Shown piece after piece: positions 1-8,774 of a stretch of 64,000 nucleotides of DNA. The stretch is from Pseudoduganella lutea. GTDB lineage: Bacteria; Pseudomonadota; Gammaproteobacteria; Burkholderiales; Burkholderiaceae_D. Location of the stretch: positions 4,526,001-4,590,000 of the forward strand of contig NZ_CP035913.1 of the NCBI RefSeq assembly GCF_004209755.1, given 5' to 3'. How positions within the stretch are numbered: position 1 is the first letter of the stretch; the number at the start of each line of letters is the position of its first letter. A program made the translations under genes and the position numbers. The notes beneath the pieces are model-generated. The model was not told where the DNA came from, did not search any database, and saw only the letters and a program-made list of their open reading frames with translations.

Positions 1-1927
1 GGCGCAGCTGGCCGATGATCTGGTCGCCCGGGATCGGCAGGCAACAGGGAGCCAGTTGGACGGAGACGCCTTCGCTGCCGTAGATCGTCACCGGGTCCAG
101 GTCGGCCGCCGAATTGTGGTCGATCGGCATCGAGGCCGATTCGCCGCCCAGCAAGCCGAAGACGTGCCGTGCCACGAGGGCCGCCATGCGCTTGCCGATG
201 CCGATGTCGGCATGCAGCTCGTCCATCGATTTCGCCGACGATTCGTTCAGCAGCCGTTCCACCAGGGGTTCGGGCAGGTCCGGCGAGATGCTGATCGCGG
301 CAAGCGCCTGCTGCAGCAGCTGCCGGCCCAACCCGATCGATTCGGGCAGGTTGATCGTGCGCAGGTGGTGCCGGATCGCCGAGCGCGCCTTGCCGGTGCG
401 GACAAAACTCAGCCAGCTCGGGCTGGGCCGCGAATCCGGGTCGGTCACCACCTCGACGATGTCGCCGTTGCGCAGCTCGGTGCGCAGCGGAGCGGGTTCG
501 CCGTTGATCGTCACGGAAACGGTATGGTCGCCGATGCCCGTGTGGATCGCGTAGGCGAAATCGATCGGCGTGGCGCCGCGCGGCATCGCGATGATCTTCG
601 ACTTCGGCGTGAACACATACACGGAATCGGGGAACAGGTCGACTTTCACGTGTTCGAGGAACTCGGCCGAGTCGCCCGTCTGCTGCTGGATGTCGAGCAG
701 CGATTGCAGCCACGCGTGGGTGCGCTGCTGCATGTCCGTCATGTTGGCGTCGCTGTTCTTGTACAGCCAGTGCGCCGCCACGCCCGATTCGGCGGTGCGG
801 TGCATTTCCTGCGTGCGGATCTGGAATTCCACCGGCGTGCCGTACGGGCCGATCAGCGTGGTATGCAGCGACTGATAGCCGTTCAGCTTGCGGATCGCGA
901 TGTAATCCTTGAACTTGCCCGGCATCGGCTTGTACAGCGAATGCAGCGTGCCCAGCGCGACGTAGCAGTTCGGGAAGCTGTCGACGACGACGCGGAAGCC
1001 GTACACATCGAGCACCTGCGAGAACGTGAGGTGTTTCGAGCGCATCTTCTTGTAGATGCCATACAGCGTTTTCTCGCGGCCATACACTTCGGCGTGGATG
1101 CCGGCCATGCCCAGCGTGTTCTTCACGGAATCGAGGATCTTGCCGACCACTTCGCGGCGGTTGCCGCGCGCCGCCTTCACGGCCTTGGCCAGCACCGTGT
1201 AACGCAGCGGGTGGAGATGCGAGAACGACAGGTCCTGCAACTCGCGGTAGATGTTGTTCAGGCCGAGGCGGTGCGCGATCGGCACGTAGACTTCCATCGT
1301 TTCTTTGGCAATGCGCTGTTTCTTGGCCGGCGCCATCACGTCCAGCGTGCGCATGTTGTGCAGCCGGTCAGCCAGCTTGATCAGGATGACGCGCACGTCC
1401 GACGCCATGGCCAGCAGCATCTTGCGGAAATTCTCGGCCTGCGCCTCGATCTGGCTCTGGAACTCGATCTTCTCGAGCTTCGACAGGCCGTCGACGAGTT
1501 GCGCGACCGGGGAGCCGAAGCGCTCGATCAGCTCTTCCTTCTTGACGTCCTGGTCTTCCATCACGTCGTGCAGCAGCGCCGCCATCAGCGCCTGCGCATC
1601 GAGCTTCCAGTCCGCGCAGATCTCGGCCACCGCGATCGGGTGCGAAATATACGGCTCGCCCGACTTGCGCACCTGGCCCAGGTGCATCTCGTCCGAGAAC
1701 CGGTAGGCTTCCTTGACCTTCTTCAGGTCGGCCTCGGTCATGTATTCGGCGAGTTTTTCGGTGAGGTGGCTGATCGTGGCCACGCCCGCGGGCGTCATTG
1801 GCGCGGCGAGGGGAGACGTGGAAATGGCGGGAGGCTGGCCGGCATCGCCATCCGGCCAGGCGGCCGAACGACGGCCCCGCGAAACGGGGCGCTCGGTAAT
1901 GCCGGATTCAGGGGAATTCAGGTTCAT
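1..1927 (-). CDS. spoT: Bifunctional (p)ppGpp synthetase/hydrolase SpoT, 3' end cut by window
   Basis: Makes and degrades the stringent-response alarmone (p)ppGpp in the cytoplasm. Reading the minus strand from the ATG at 1927 gives an HD hydrolase domain with HPIAVAEI near residue 96, HDVMED at about 120-125 and KLADRLHNMRT. These intact metal-binding residues mark a SpoT/Rel-type hydrolase-competent enzyme, not a RelA. The synthetase part shows EFQIRTQEMH near 810. A TGS domain follows (FAYAIHTGIG near 555), and the cysteine-pair RIS segment (LAPCC, PIPGD) lies at the window edge, so only the C-terminal ACT region is missing. The first 40 or so residues are low-complexity; the ATG at codon 44 is an alternative start. 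It follows rpoZ by 63 nt in the usual proteobacterial gmk-rpoZ-spoT order. Confidence 0.95.
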   Translation of the reverse strand, partial: MNLNSPESGITERPVSRGRRSAAWPDGDAGQPPAISTSPLAAPMTPAGVATISHLTEKLAEYMTEADLKKVKEAYRFSDEMHLGQVRKSGEPYISHPIAVAEICADWKLDAQALMAALLHDVMEDQDVKKEELIERFGSPVAQLVDGLSKLEKIEFQSQIEAQAENFRKMLLAMASDVRVILIKLADRLHNMRTLDVMAPAKKQRIAKETMEVYVPIAHRLGLNNIYRELQDLSFSHLHPLRYTVLAKAVKAARGNRREVVGKILDSVKNTLGMAGIHAEVYGREKTLYGIYKKMRSKHLTFSQVLDVYGFRVVVDSFPNCYVALGTLHSLYKPMPGKFKDYIAIRKLNGYQSLHTTLIGPYGTPVEFQIRTQEMHRTAESGVAAHWLYKNSDANMTDMQQRTHAWLQSLLDIQQQTGDSAEFLEHVKVDLFPDSVYVFTPKSKIIAMPRGATPIDFAYAIHTGIGDHTVSVTINGEPAPLRTELRNGDIVEVVTDPDSRPSPSWLSFVRTGKARSAIRHHLRTINLPESIGLGRQLLQQALAAISISPDLPEPLVERLLNESSAKSMDELHADIGIGKRMAALVARHVFGLLGGESASMPIDHNSAADLDPVTIYGSEGVSVQLAPCCLPIPGDQIIGQLR

Positions 1928-1990
1928 GGTGTTCGCAGTGTAATTCAACTGGAGAACCTGTGGCGGTACAGAGGAACCGGAGTCCCAAAA

Positions 1991-2194
1991 TTACATCGGA
2001 ACCTTTTTCAGCATTTCCAGGCCGACCTTGCCGGCGGCGATCTCGCGCAGCGCGAGCACGGTCGGCTTGTCCTTGGCATCCACCTTCGGGGTGTGGCCCT
2101 GCAGCAGCTGGCGGGCACGATAGGTGGCGGCCAGGGTCAGCTGGAAGCGGTTCGGCACATTCTGCAGGCAATCTTCGATCGTAATACGGGCCAT
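1991..2194 (-). CDS. rpoZ: DNA-directed RNA polymerase omega subunit
   Basis: A 67-residue protein starting [10 protein letters not shown] and containing [16 protein letters not shown] and [10 protein letters not shown], the hallmark segments of the omega subunit that assists assembly of the beta-prime subunit into RNA polymerase. Its length is typical for Burkholderiales. It lies 71 nt after gmk and 63 nt before spoT on the same strand. Omega is also part of one ppGpp-binding site on RNA polymerase in proteobacteria, so the linkage to spoT is functionally sensible. The start is clear, with an AGGAG-like motif just upstream on the minus strand. Confidence 0.97.
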   Translation of the reverse strand: MARITIEDCLQNVPNRFQLTLAATYRARQLLQGHTPKVDAKDKPTVLALREIAAGKVGLEMLKKVPM

Positions 2195-2265
2195 GGTAAC
2201 TCCTGGGCAAATTCGGTGAAATGGAAAACGAGGGAATAAATCGGTTGTGCTGTTTGTCGGGCTGC

Positions 2266-2907
2266 TTAATTATGCTGCTCGGCGTGGATACCCAACTGGG
2301 CAAACAGCGATGCATTGCGCGCCGCCTGTTGCGCAAACCGGCAACGGGCCGACCGGACGATCGCGCTCAGCTGTTGCAAGGCGACCGGAAACTCTTCATT
2401 GATAATAACATACTCGAACTCGGGCGCGTGGGCGATTTCGCCGCCGGCCGCCAGCAGGCGCCGCGTGATCACGTGCGGCTCATCCTGGCCACGCTTGTGC
2501 AGCCGTTCTTCCAGCGCCGCGATCGATGGCGGCAAAATGAAGATGCCGGCCGCCTGCGGGAACTGCTTCTTCACCTGGCGGGCGCCCTGCCAATCGATCT
2601 CCAGCAGGATGTCGGTGCCGGCCTTCATCTGCTCTTCGACGAACAGGCGCGACGTGCCATAGTAATTGCCATGCACTTCGGCCCACTCGAGGAACTCGCC
2701 GGCATTGGCACGGGCAACGAAATCCTCCGCCGTCGTGAAGAAGTATTCACGGCCATGTTCCTCGCCCGGGCGGGGCGGGCGCGTCGTGGTGGAAATCGAC
2801 AGCTTGATCGCCGGCTCCTGGGCCAGCAGGGCATTGACCAGGGTGGACTTGCCGGCGCCGGAAGGCGCTGCAACCATGAACAGGCTGCCCGAGAAGTGTT
2901 GATTCAT
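2266..2907 (-). CDS. gmk: Guanylate kinase
   Basis: Phosphorylates GMP to GDP with ATP. The P-loop [13 protein letters not shown] sequence appears as APSGAGKST near residue 14, followed by the GMP-binding stretch [14 protein letters not shown] and the lid/LID-adjacent [12 protein letters not shown]. Translated from the ATG at 2907 it has 213 residues, the usual size. An in-frame upstream codon would add 18 residues, but these are not conserved in the family, so the start at MNQHFSGS is preferred. The gene sits between yicC (95 nt upstream) and rpoZ, an order conserved across many proteobacteria. Confidence 0.96.
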   Translation of the reverse strand: MNQHFSGSLFMVAAPSGAGKSTLVNALLAQEPAIKLSISTTTRPPRPGEEHGREYFFTTAEDFVARANAGEFLEWAEVHGNYYGTSRLFVEEQMKAGTDILLEIDWQGARQVKKQFPQAAGIFILPPSIAALEERLHKRGQDEPHVITRRLLAAGGEIAHAPEFEYVIINEEFPVALQQLSAIVRSARCRFAQQAARNASLFAQLGIHAEQHN

Positions 2908-3002
2908 TTTCAATTCCGATTCGCGGGCGGTGGCCCAAAAGGCGTATTTTACCAAGAGCAACCGCGCACGGCACTACCTTGATAGCTGCCGGTCCGCGAA
3001 GG

Positions 3003-3908
3003 TCACTCCAGGTTCTGCACCTGTTCGCGCATCTGCTCGATCAGCAGCTTGAGTTCCATCGACGCGTCGGCCAGCTCCTTGACGGAAGCCTTCGCGCCCA
3101 GCGTATTGGCTTCGCGGTTCAGTTCCTGCATCATGAAATCGAGACGCTTGCCCACCTGGCCACCCTTCTTGAGGATATGGCGCGTTTCCGACAGGTGCGC
3201 CGACAGCCGTCCCAGTTCCTCGGCCACGTCGATGCGGATGCCATACAGGATCACTTCCTGCCGGATGCGTTCCATCGCATCCTGGCGGGACAGCGCCGCG
3301 TTCGATCCTTGCGAGGCCAGGCCCAGCGCTTCCTGCATGCGCTCGATTGCCTTTTGCTGGAATGCCGCCACCACTTGCGGGATCAGCGGCGTGATGCGCT
3401 TGACGATGGCTTCCATCGCCTCGATGCGCGAGATCAGCATCGCTTCGAGCGCGGCGCCTTCGCGCTGCCGGCTGTTCACGAATGCGCCAACCGTTTTCGT
3501 CATCAGCGCGGCCACGTCGGCCTGCAGCGTTTCCTGGCCGATCTGCGCCTCTTCGACAACGCCGGGCCAGCGCAGCAGTTCGGCCACCGACATGGCATGT
3601 GCGCCGCTGAAATGCGTGCTGACCTCGGCCTGCAGGCGGGCCAGTTCATTCAGGAGGGGAATATTCAGCGCCTGGGTGCCGGCGCCAGCGGCCTTGCGGC
3701 CAAAACTCAACCTGATTTCCACCTTGCCGCGCGTGATGGCGGCCATGATTGCCGTACGCAGGTCCGGTTCGAGGGCACGCAGGTCGTCGTTGATGCGGAA
3801 TTGAAGGTCGAGAAAACGGGAATTGACACTCTTGATTTCAATGGTCAGAGTTCCCGCCGCGCTTTCGCTGGTGGCAACCGCGTAGCCCGTCATGCTGGAA
3901 ATGCTCAA
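3003..3908 (-). CDS. yicC: YicC family endoribonuclease-like protein
   Basis: 301 residues with the family's characteristic N-terminus (SMTGYA at residues 5-10) and C-terminus (GxEVNREANTLGAK-type segment seen as ELNREANTLGAKA, then MKxxIEQMREQVQNLE). YicC proteins form rings and have been assigned endoribonuclease activity acting on small RNAs in E. coli. The start is a TTG: a GGGGA motif sits 7 nt before it, and the residues before SMTGYA match the family, which usually starts 4-5 residues ahead of this motif. The gene is divergent from the kinase gene at 3996 and heads the yicC-gmk-rpoZ-spoT strand. Confidence 0.93.
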   Translation of the reverse strand: MSISSMTGYAVATSESAAGTLTIEIKSVNSRFLDLQFRINDDLRALEPDLRTAIMAAITRGKVEIRLSFGRKAAGAGTQALNIPLLNELARLQAEVSTHFSGAHAMSVAELLRWPGVVEEAQIGQETLQADVAALMTKTVGAFVNSRQREGAALEAMLISRIEAMEAIVKRITPLIPQVVAAFQQKAIERMQEALGLASQGSNAALSRQDAMERIRQEVILYGIRIDVAEELGRLSAHLSETRHILKKGGQVGKRLDFMMQELNREANTLGAKASVKELADASMELKLLIEQMREQVQNLE

Positions 3909-3995
3909 TGGATATCCCCGATTTGGTCTTTACAAATGCCTGGTTTTGTCCACACAATCCGGATCTCAGTGGCGTTAGTTGATGCGAGGAAATGC

Positions 3996-5003
3996 ATGGC
4001 TGCACAAAACAACGTCCCGTTGCCGGATGGGCTGGAGTTGGCTGGATACCGCATTGTAAAGAAAATTGCGTCCGGCGGGTTCAGTATCGTCTACCTCGCC
4101 TATGACGCCGAAGGCAATGCGGTTGCCATCAAGGAGTATCTACCAAGCGCATTGGCATTGCGTCAAGAGGGAGAACTCGCGCCCGCGGTGTCGGCGGCGA
4201 ATCTGCCGGTATTCCGCCTCGGCCTGAAATGCTTTTTCGAGGAAGGCCGCGCACTGGCGAAAATAGCGCACCCGAATGTGGTGCGCGTACTGAATTTCTT
4301 CCGCGCGAACGATACCGTTTACATGGTAATGGCGTATGAATCCGGCAACACATTGCAGGACCAGATTTCGCGGCAGCGCGCAAAAGGCGGCAATATTGAT
4401 GAAGCATTGATCCGCCAGGTTTTCATCCAGGTATTGAAGGGTTTGCGCGAAGTGCATGCAAATGGCCTGCTCCACCTCGATCTGAAACCGGCCAATATCT
4501 ACCTGCGCAGCGACGGCACGCCGCTGCTGCTCGATTTCGGCGCGGCGCGCCGGACCATCGATTCGGGCGCCCTGACGTTGACGCCGATGTACACGCCCGG
4601 CTTCGCCGCGCCCGAACTGACGATCAAGACATCGCCGCTGGGGCCGTGGACCGACGCCTATGGCATCGGCGCCGCGATGTTTGCCTGCATGGCCGGCTCG
4701 CCGCCGCAGCCGGCGGAAGAACGGCGCAAGGCCGACCGCATGGACGCATCGTTCAGCGAGCTGGCCGGTGCCTATTCCCCCGCCCTGGTGCAGCTGGTAC
4801 GCTGGTCACTCACCATGGATCCGCTGGCACGCCCGCAAAGCCTGTTTGCCATGCAAAAGGCATTGCAGGCGCTGGAGACGACAATGGCGCCGGCGGTGCC
4901 TGTCGCACCAGCGACACCAGCGGGCACGTTCGCCCGCCTGCGCACGCTGGCCGGCCGCCTGAGGCCGGGGCGCCGTGGTGCCGCGCCGGACACGCAAGGA
5001 TAG
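3996..5003 (+). CDS. Serine/threonine protein kinase (Hanks type), soluble
   Basis: 335-residue protein with a full Hanks-kinase signature: Gly-loop IASGGFSIVY at 24-33, catalytic lysine in AIKEY (K46), catalytic loop HLDLKPAN (D162), DFG at 180-182 and APE at 205-207. No transmembrane or extracellular sensor domain is visible; the roughly 60 residues after the kinase fold are Ala/Pro rich. Start chosen at the ATG at 3996 because GAGGA lies 5 nt upstream; longer readings run into the divergent yicC gene. Eight bases separate it from a PP2C phosphatase gene, so the two probably act on the same targets. Substrates cannot be inferred from sequence. Confidence 0.92.
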   Translation: MAAQNNVPLPDGLELAGYRIVKKIASGGFSIVYLAYDAEGNAVAIKEYLPSALALRQEGELAPAVSAANLPVFRLGLKCFFEEGRALAKIAHPNVVRVLNFFRANDTVYMVMAYESGNTLQDQISRQRAKGGNIDEALIRQVFIQVLKGLREVHANGLLHLDLKPANIYLRSDGTPLLLDFGAARRTIDSGALTLTPMYTPGFAAPELTIKTSPLGPWTDAYGIGAAMFACMAGSPPQPAEERRKADRMDASFSELAGAYSPALVQLVRWSLTMDPLARPQSLFAMQKALQALETTMAPAVPVAPATPAGTFARLRTLAGRLRPGRRGAAPDTQG

Positions 5004-5011
5004 GAGGCCAC

Positions 5012-5911
5012 ATGCGATTTTCCGTCTACCAGGAAAGCCATATCGGCGGCCGGGGCATGAACCAGGACCGCATGGGCTACAGCTTCACGCGCGATGCGTT
5101 GCTGCTGGTGCTGGCCGACGGCATGGGCGGCCATCCGCGCGGCGAAGTGGCCGCCACCGTGGCGTTGCAGACGATTTCCGCGCTGTTCCAGCAGCAGGCC
5201 AATCCTTATGTGAAAGGCCCGGAGCGCTTCCTGGCAGACGCGTGCCATGCGGCGCACCGCGAAATCCATCGCCATGCCGCGCTGCACGGCTTGCCGGAAA
5301 CGCCACGCACGACGATCGTCGCCTGCGTCGTGCAGCATGGCATGGCCACCTGGGCGCACTGTGGCGATTCGCGGTTGTACCTGCTGCGCGGCGGGCGCGT
5401 CCTGGCGCGCACGCGCGATCATTCGCATATCGAGAAACAGATCGACGCCGGCCGCGTACCCGCGTCGGCGCGTCACACGCATCCGGACCGCAACAAGCTG
5501 TACAACTGCCTGGGCGCCGATGCCGCGCCGAAGGTCGAGCTGTCGCGAGGGGCGGCCCTGGAAGCGGGCGACGTGATGCTGTTATGCTCGGATGGCCTGT
5601 GGGGCGTGCTGCCGGAAGAGGAGCTCGTGGCCGCCTTGTCCACCGCGGCCGTCGAACGCGCCGTGCCCGACCTGCTGCATAGCGCGCTGCGCGTTGCCGG
5701 TGCCGGCAGCGACAACGTCACCGGCCTGGCCATCGCATGGCAAGGAGCTCTCGATACGCCCGCCGCTGCTGGATCGACGATGATCTCCACCGAATCGCAC
5801 ACGGGCGGCACCACGATCGCGCCCGCCGATCCGTTCGACGAAGCCGAGATCGACAAGGCCATTGCCGAGATCCGCAGCGCCATTGAAAAATCCTCGCAAC
5901 TACTCCGGTAA
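5012..5911 (+). CDS. PP2C-family serine/threonine phosphatase
   Basis: 299 residues. Metal-binding motifs of PP2C are all present: DGMGG at 36-40, GDSRLYL in the middle, CSDGLWG and GSDNVTGL toward the end. Proteins of this type (PrpC/Stp-like) dephosphorylate substrates of Hanks kinases. GGAGG precedes the ATG at 5012 by 4 nt, and the gene follows the kinase by only 8 nt, so the pair is almost certainly co-transcribed. The C-terminal 60 residues after the catalytic fold are acidic and not recognisable. Pairs of a kinase and a PP2C next to yicC and rph are known in Burkholderiales (recalled, not searched). Confidence 0.92.
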   Translation: MRFSVYQESHIGGRGMNQDRMGYSFTRDALLLVLADGMGGHPRGEVAATVALQTISALFQQQANPYVKGPERFLADACHAAHREIHRHAALHGLPETPRTTIVACVVQHGMATWAHCGDSRLYLLRGGRVLARTRDHSHIEKQIDAGRVPASARHTHPDRNKLYNCLGADAAPKVELSRGAALEAGDVMLLCSDGLWGVLPEEELVAALSTAAVERAVPDLLHSALRVAGAGSDNVTGLAIAWQGALDTPAAAGSTMISTESHTGGTTIAPADPFDEAEIDKAIAEIRSAIEKSSQLLR

Positions 5912-5966
5912 CCATGCCGGCCACTGCGCCGGTAACCCCTTCATAAACCAATCAAAGAAAGTGTCC

Positions 5967-6701
5967 ATGACCATTGACACCCGCCCAAGCGGCCGCACCG
6001 TTGACCAGTTGCGCACCGTGCGCCTGACCCGCCAGTACACCAAGCATGCCGAAGGTTCCGTGCTGATCGAATGCGGCGACACCAAGGTAATCTGCACCGC
6101 CAGTATCGAGGAAAAGGTGCCGGGCTTCCTGAAGGGCAAAGGGCAGGGCTGGCTGACGGCCGAATACGGCATGCTGCCGCGCTCGACACATTCGCGCATG
6201 GACCGCGAAGCCGCCCGTGGCAAGCAAAGCGGCCGCACGCAGGAAATACAGCGGCTGATCGGCCGCTCGCTGCGCGCCGCGTTCGACCTGCAGGCGTTCG
6301 GCGAACGCACGCTGCACCTGGACTGCGACGTGATCCAGGCCGACGGCGGCACGCGCACCGCCTCGATCACCGGCGCCATGGTGGCTGCGTACGACGCGTT
6401 CATGAAGCTGGTCGACAAGGGCGCGATCCCTGCCGTGCCCGTCAAGCACTTCGTGGCGGCGATCTCCGTGGGCGTGTTCCAGGGCACGCCGGTGCTCGAC
6501 CTCGACTACGTGGAAGATTCCGGTTGCGACACCGACATGAACGTGATCATGACCGATGCCGGCCACTTCGTCGAAGTGCAGGGCACCGCCGAAGGCGCCG
6601 CCTTCGACCGCGGCACGATGAACCGCCTGCTGGACCTGGCCGACGCGGGCATCGCCGACCTGATCCGGCTGCAGAAGCGGGAACTGGGGCTGGCGGAGTA
6701 A
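5967..6701 (+). CDS. rph: Ribonuclease PH
   Basis: Phosphorolytic 3'-5' exoribonuclease that trims tRNA 3' ends. The 244-residue product shows the family segments [11 protein letters not shown] at the N-terminus, the substrate-binding [12 protein letters not shown], and [14 protein letters not shown], followed by [14 protein letters not shown] and [11 protein letters not shown] at 5967 gives the typical N-terminus. The usual downstream neighbour rdgB follows, separated here by a 52-bp perfect palindrome. Confidence 0.97.
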   Translation: MTIDTRPSGRTVDQLRTVRLTRQYTKHAEGSVLIECGDTKVICTASIEEKVPGFLKGKGQGWLTAEYGMLPRSTHSRMDREAARGKQSGRTQEIQRLIGRSLRAAFDLQAFGERTLHLDCDVIQADGGTRTASITGAMVAAYDAFMKLVDKGAIPAVPVKHFVAAISVGVFQGTPVLDLDYVEDSGCDTDMNVIMTDAGHFVEVQGTAEGAAFDRGTMNRLLDLADAGIADLIRLQKRELGLAE

Positions 6702-6724
6702 AATAGCTGCCCCATATCAAAATT

Positions 6725-6776
6725 GGGGACGTACCCCTGTTTAGAGGAAATTTCCTCTAAACAGGGGTACGTCCCC
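6725..6776. repeat. Perfect 52-bp palindrome between rph and rdgB
   Basis: Every base from 6725 to 6750 pairs with 6751 to 6776, with no loop. The arm begins GGGGACGTACCCC and the centre is GGAAATTTCC. The same centre (GGAAAnnTTTCC) and similar G/C-rich arms occur in the other intergenic palindromes of the window, so it belongs to that dispersed family. It could form a cruciform or, in RNA, a very stable hairpin between the rph stop and the rdgB start, acting as an attenuator or processing site. Confidence 0.9.
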
Positions 6777-6788
6777 CGTTTTTCTGCC

Positions 6789-7373
6789 ATGACCCAAAAA
6801 CTCATCCTTGCCTCGAACAACGCGGGCAAACTCAAGGAATTCAACGCGCTGCTGTCCACCGTCGGCTTCGAGGTGCACGCGCAGGGCGAATTCGGCGTGC
6901 CGGAAGCGGACGAGCCGTTCCACACGTTCGTCGAGAACGCGCTGCAGAAGGCGCGTCACGCGGCACGGCTGACCGGGCTGCCGGCGCTGGCGGACGATTC
7001 CGGCGTGTGCGTCAATGCGCTCGGCGGCGCGCCGGGCGTCTACTCGGCGCGCTACGCGGGCGAGCCGAAGTCCGATGCCGCCAACAACGCAAAGCTGGTT
7101 GCGGACCTGGCGCGGCACGACGACAAATCGGCGTATTACTACTGCGTGCTGGTGTTCGTGCGCCATGCGGACGATCCGCAGCCGGTCATCGCCGACGGCG
7201 TCTGGCGCGGCGTGATCCAGGCCGAGGCGCGCGGCGAAGGCGGCTTCGGCTACGATCCGCATTTTTATATCCCCGAACTGGGCAAGACCACCGCGGAGCT
7301 GACGCCCGATGAGAAGAACCGCCTGTCGCATCGCGGCCAGGCATTGCGCGCGCTGGTAGAGAAGCTGAAATGA
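6789..7373 (+). CDS. rdgB: Non-canonical purine NTP pyrophosphatase (RdgB/HAM1)
   Basis: Hydrolyses ITP, dITP and XTP to monophosphates, keeping deaminated purines out of nucleic acids. The 194-residue product opens with LILASNNAGKLKEF, the nucleotide-binding start of the family, and carries LADDSGVCVNALGGAPG and GGFGYDPHF, and SHRGQALRAL at the end. ATG at 6789. Its stop overlaps the hemW start by 4 nt (ATGA), indicating translational coupling. Confidence 0.97.
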   Translation: MTQKLILASNNAGKLKEFNALLSTVGFEVHAQGEFGVPEADEPFHTFVENALQKARHAARLTGLPALADDSGVCVNALGGAPGVYSARYAGEPKSDAANNAKLVADLARHDDKSAYYYCVLVFVRHADDPQPVIADGVWRGVIQAEARGEGGFGYDPHFYIPELGKTTAELTPDEKNRLSHRGQALRALVEKLK

Positions 7374-8623
7374 TCCCCATCAAACCGGTTGGCACAGGCG
7401 CGGGCAAACCCGCCACGCCGGCCCGCACCATCGATGCCGCGGCCGGCGTGGCCGCGCAATACCTGCAGCCGGGCGCGCTGAACCTCACGGCGCTGCCACC
7501 GTTGTCGTTGTACATCCACTGGCCGTGGTGCGTGCGCAAGTGTCCGTACTGCGACTTCAATTCGCACGAGGCCAAGGGCGAGGTACCGGAAAAGCAGTAC
7601 CTGGACGCGCTGCGCCTCGACCTGGAAATGGCGCTGCCGCTGATCTGGGGCCGCAAGATCCATACCGTGTTCATCGGCGGCGGCACGCCGAGCCTGATGT
7701 CCGCGGCAGGGCTGGACCGGCTGATGTCCGACCTGCGCACCTTGCTGCCGCTCGATGGGGATGCCGAAATCACGATGGAAGCCAATCCCGGCACCTTCGA
7801 GACCGAAAAATTCCGCAGCTACCGCGCCAGCGGCATCAACCGGCTGTCGATCGGCATCCAGAGTTTCAATGCGCGGCATTTGCAGGCGCTGGGCCGCATC
7901 CACGACGATGGCGAGGCGCGCCGCGCGGTGGAGATCGCGCTGGCCACCTTCGACAACTTCAACCTCGACCTGATGTACGCGCTGCCCGGGCAGACGCTGG
8001 ACGAAGCCCGCCAGGATCTGGCCACGGCGTTGTCGTTCAAGCCACCGCACCTGTCGATGTACCACCTGACGATGGAGCCGAACACGGTGTTCGCGAAGTA
8101 TCCGCCGGAACTGCCGGACGACGACACGAGCGCGGACATGCAGGACCTCGTCGCGGAAATGACCGGCGAAGCGGGCTATGGCCACTACGAGGTGTCGGCC
8201 TACGCGCGGCCCGGTCACCGGGCCCGCCACAACCTGAACTACTGGCAGTTCGGCGATTACCTGGGCATCGGCGCCGGCGCCCATACCAAGCTGTCGTTCC
8301 CGCACCGCGTGCTGCGGCAGGCGCGCTACAAGCAGCCGAAGTCGTACATGGAGCAGGTGGCGAACGGCACGCCGGTGCAGGAAGAGAACGAGATCGGTCG
8401 CGCCGACATGGGCTTCGAATTCATGCTGAATGCGCTCCGGCTGCAGGAAGGCTTCGCGCCCAACCTGTTCAGCGAACGCACGGGGCTGGCGCTGAACACG
8501 ATCGAGAAGCAGTTGAACGCGGCCGAATCAAAGGGCCTGATCTACCGTGATCACACCGTCATCCGGCCGACCGAACTGGGTCACCGCTTCCTGAACGACC
8601 TGCAGCAGATCTTCCTCGGATAA
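7370..8623 (+). CDS. hemW: HemW-type radical SAM heme chaperone (formerly HemN-like)
   Basis: 417-residue radical SAM protein. The cluster-binding motif is CVRKCPYC (C54, C58, C61), with the HemW/HemN features FIGGGTPSL, EANPGTFE and IGIQSFN following. HemW proteins have the CxxxCxxC motif but lack the residues of true coproporphyrinogen dehydrogenase, and act as heme-insertion chaperones. Near-universal linkage to rdgB in betaproteobacteria supports HemW over HemN. About 40 non-conserved residues precede the core. ATG overlaps the rdgB stop. Confidence 0.93.
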   Translation: MIPIKPVGTGAGKPATPARTIDAAAGVAAQYLQPGALNLTALPPLSLYIHWPWCVRKCPYCDFNSHEAKGEVPEKQYLDALRLDLEMALPLIWGRKIHTVFIGGGTPSLMSAAGLDRLMSDLRTLLPLDGDAEITMEANPGTFETEKFRSYRASGINRLSIGIQSFNARHLQALGRIHDDGEARRAVEIALATFDNFNLDLMYALPGQTLDEARQDLATALSFKPPHLSMYHLTMEPNTVFAKYPPELPDDDTSADMQDLVAEMTGEAGYGHYEVSAYARPGHRARHNLNYWQFGDYLGIGAGAHTKLSFPHRVLRQARYKQPKSYMEQVANGTPVQEENEIGRADMGFEFMLNALRLQEGFAPNLFSERTGLALNTIEKQLNAAESKGLIYRDHTVIRPTELGHRFLNDLQQIFLG

Positions 8624-8650
8624 GCGCAGCGCCCCTCACAGTCGAGTCCG

Positions 8651-8756
8651 TGTCCACCCTGGGGCCAGGCCTGGAATCGGACACGAGCTGGGCCTTAGCA
8701 ATCGATTGCTACCGTTGTGCTCGTGTCCACTTTCGAGCCTGGCCCCAAGGTGGACA
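8651..8756. repeat. Nested long inverted repeat between hemW and the patatin-like gene
   Basis: The outer arm TGTCCACCCTGGGGCCAGGC (8651-8670) pairs with 8737-8756 with one mismatch. Inside, GGACACGAGC (8679-8688) pairs exactly with 8719-8728, around a core containing the self-complementary ATCGAT. It lies between two convergent genes, so it may end transcription from both sides, but there is no T-tract. It resembles the other dispersed palindromes of the window in placement, not in sequence. Confidence 0.8.
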
Positions 8757-8774
8757 GGAGCTGGGCTGTAGCGG

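Noticed and set aside
56..2239. Long plus-strand open frame of 727 codons
   Set aside because: It is the shadow of spoT and rpoZ on the other strand; its protein is Arg/His/Gln-rich with no recognisable domain, as is usual for antisense frames in GC-rich genes. The same reason removes many long antisense frames across the window (for example those over cheA, argA, edd and hrpA).
2979..3995. Extended start for the Ser/Thr kinase
   Set aside because: The extra 339 codons run antisense through yicC; the kinase fold begins right after the ATG at 3996, which has its own ribosome site.
4646..5011. Extended start for the PP2C phosphatase
   Set aside because: The extension overlaps the kinase gene out of frame, and the PP2C fold begins at the ATG at 5012 with GGAGG ahead.
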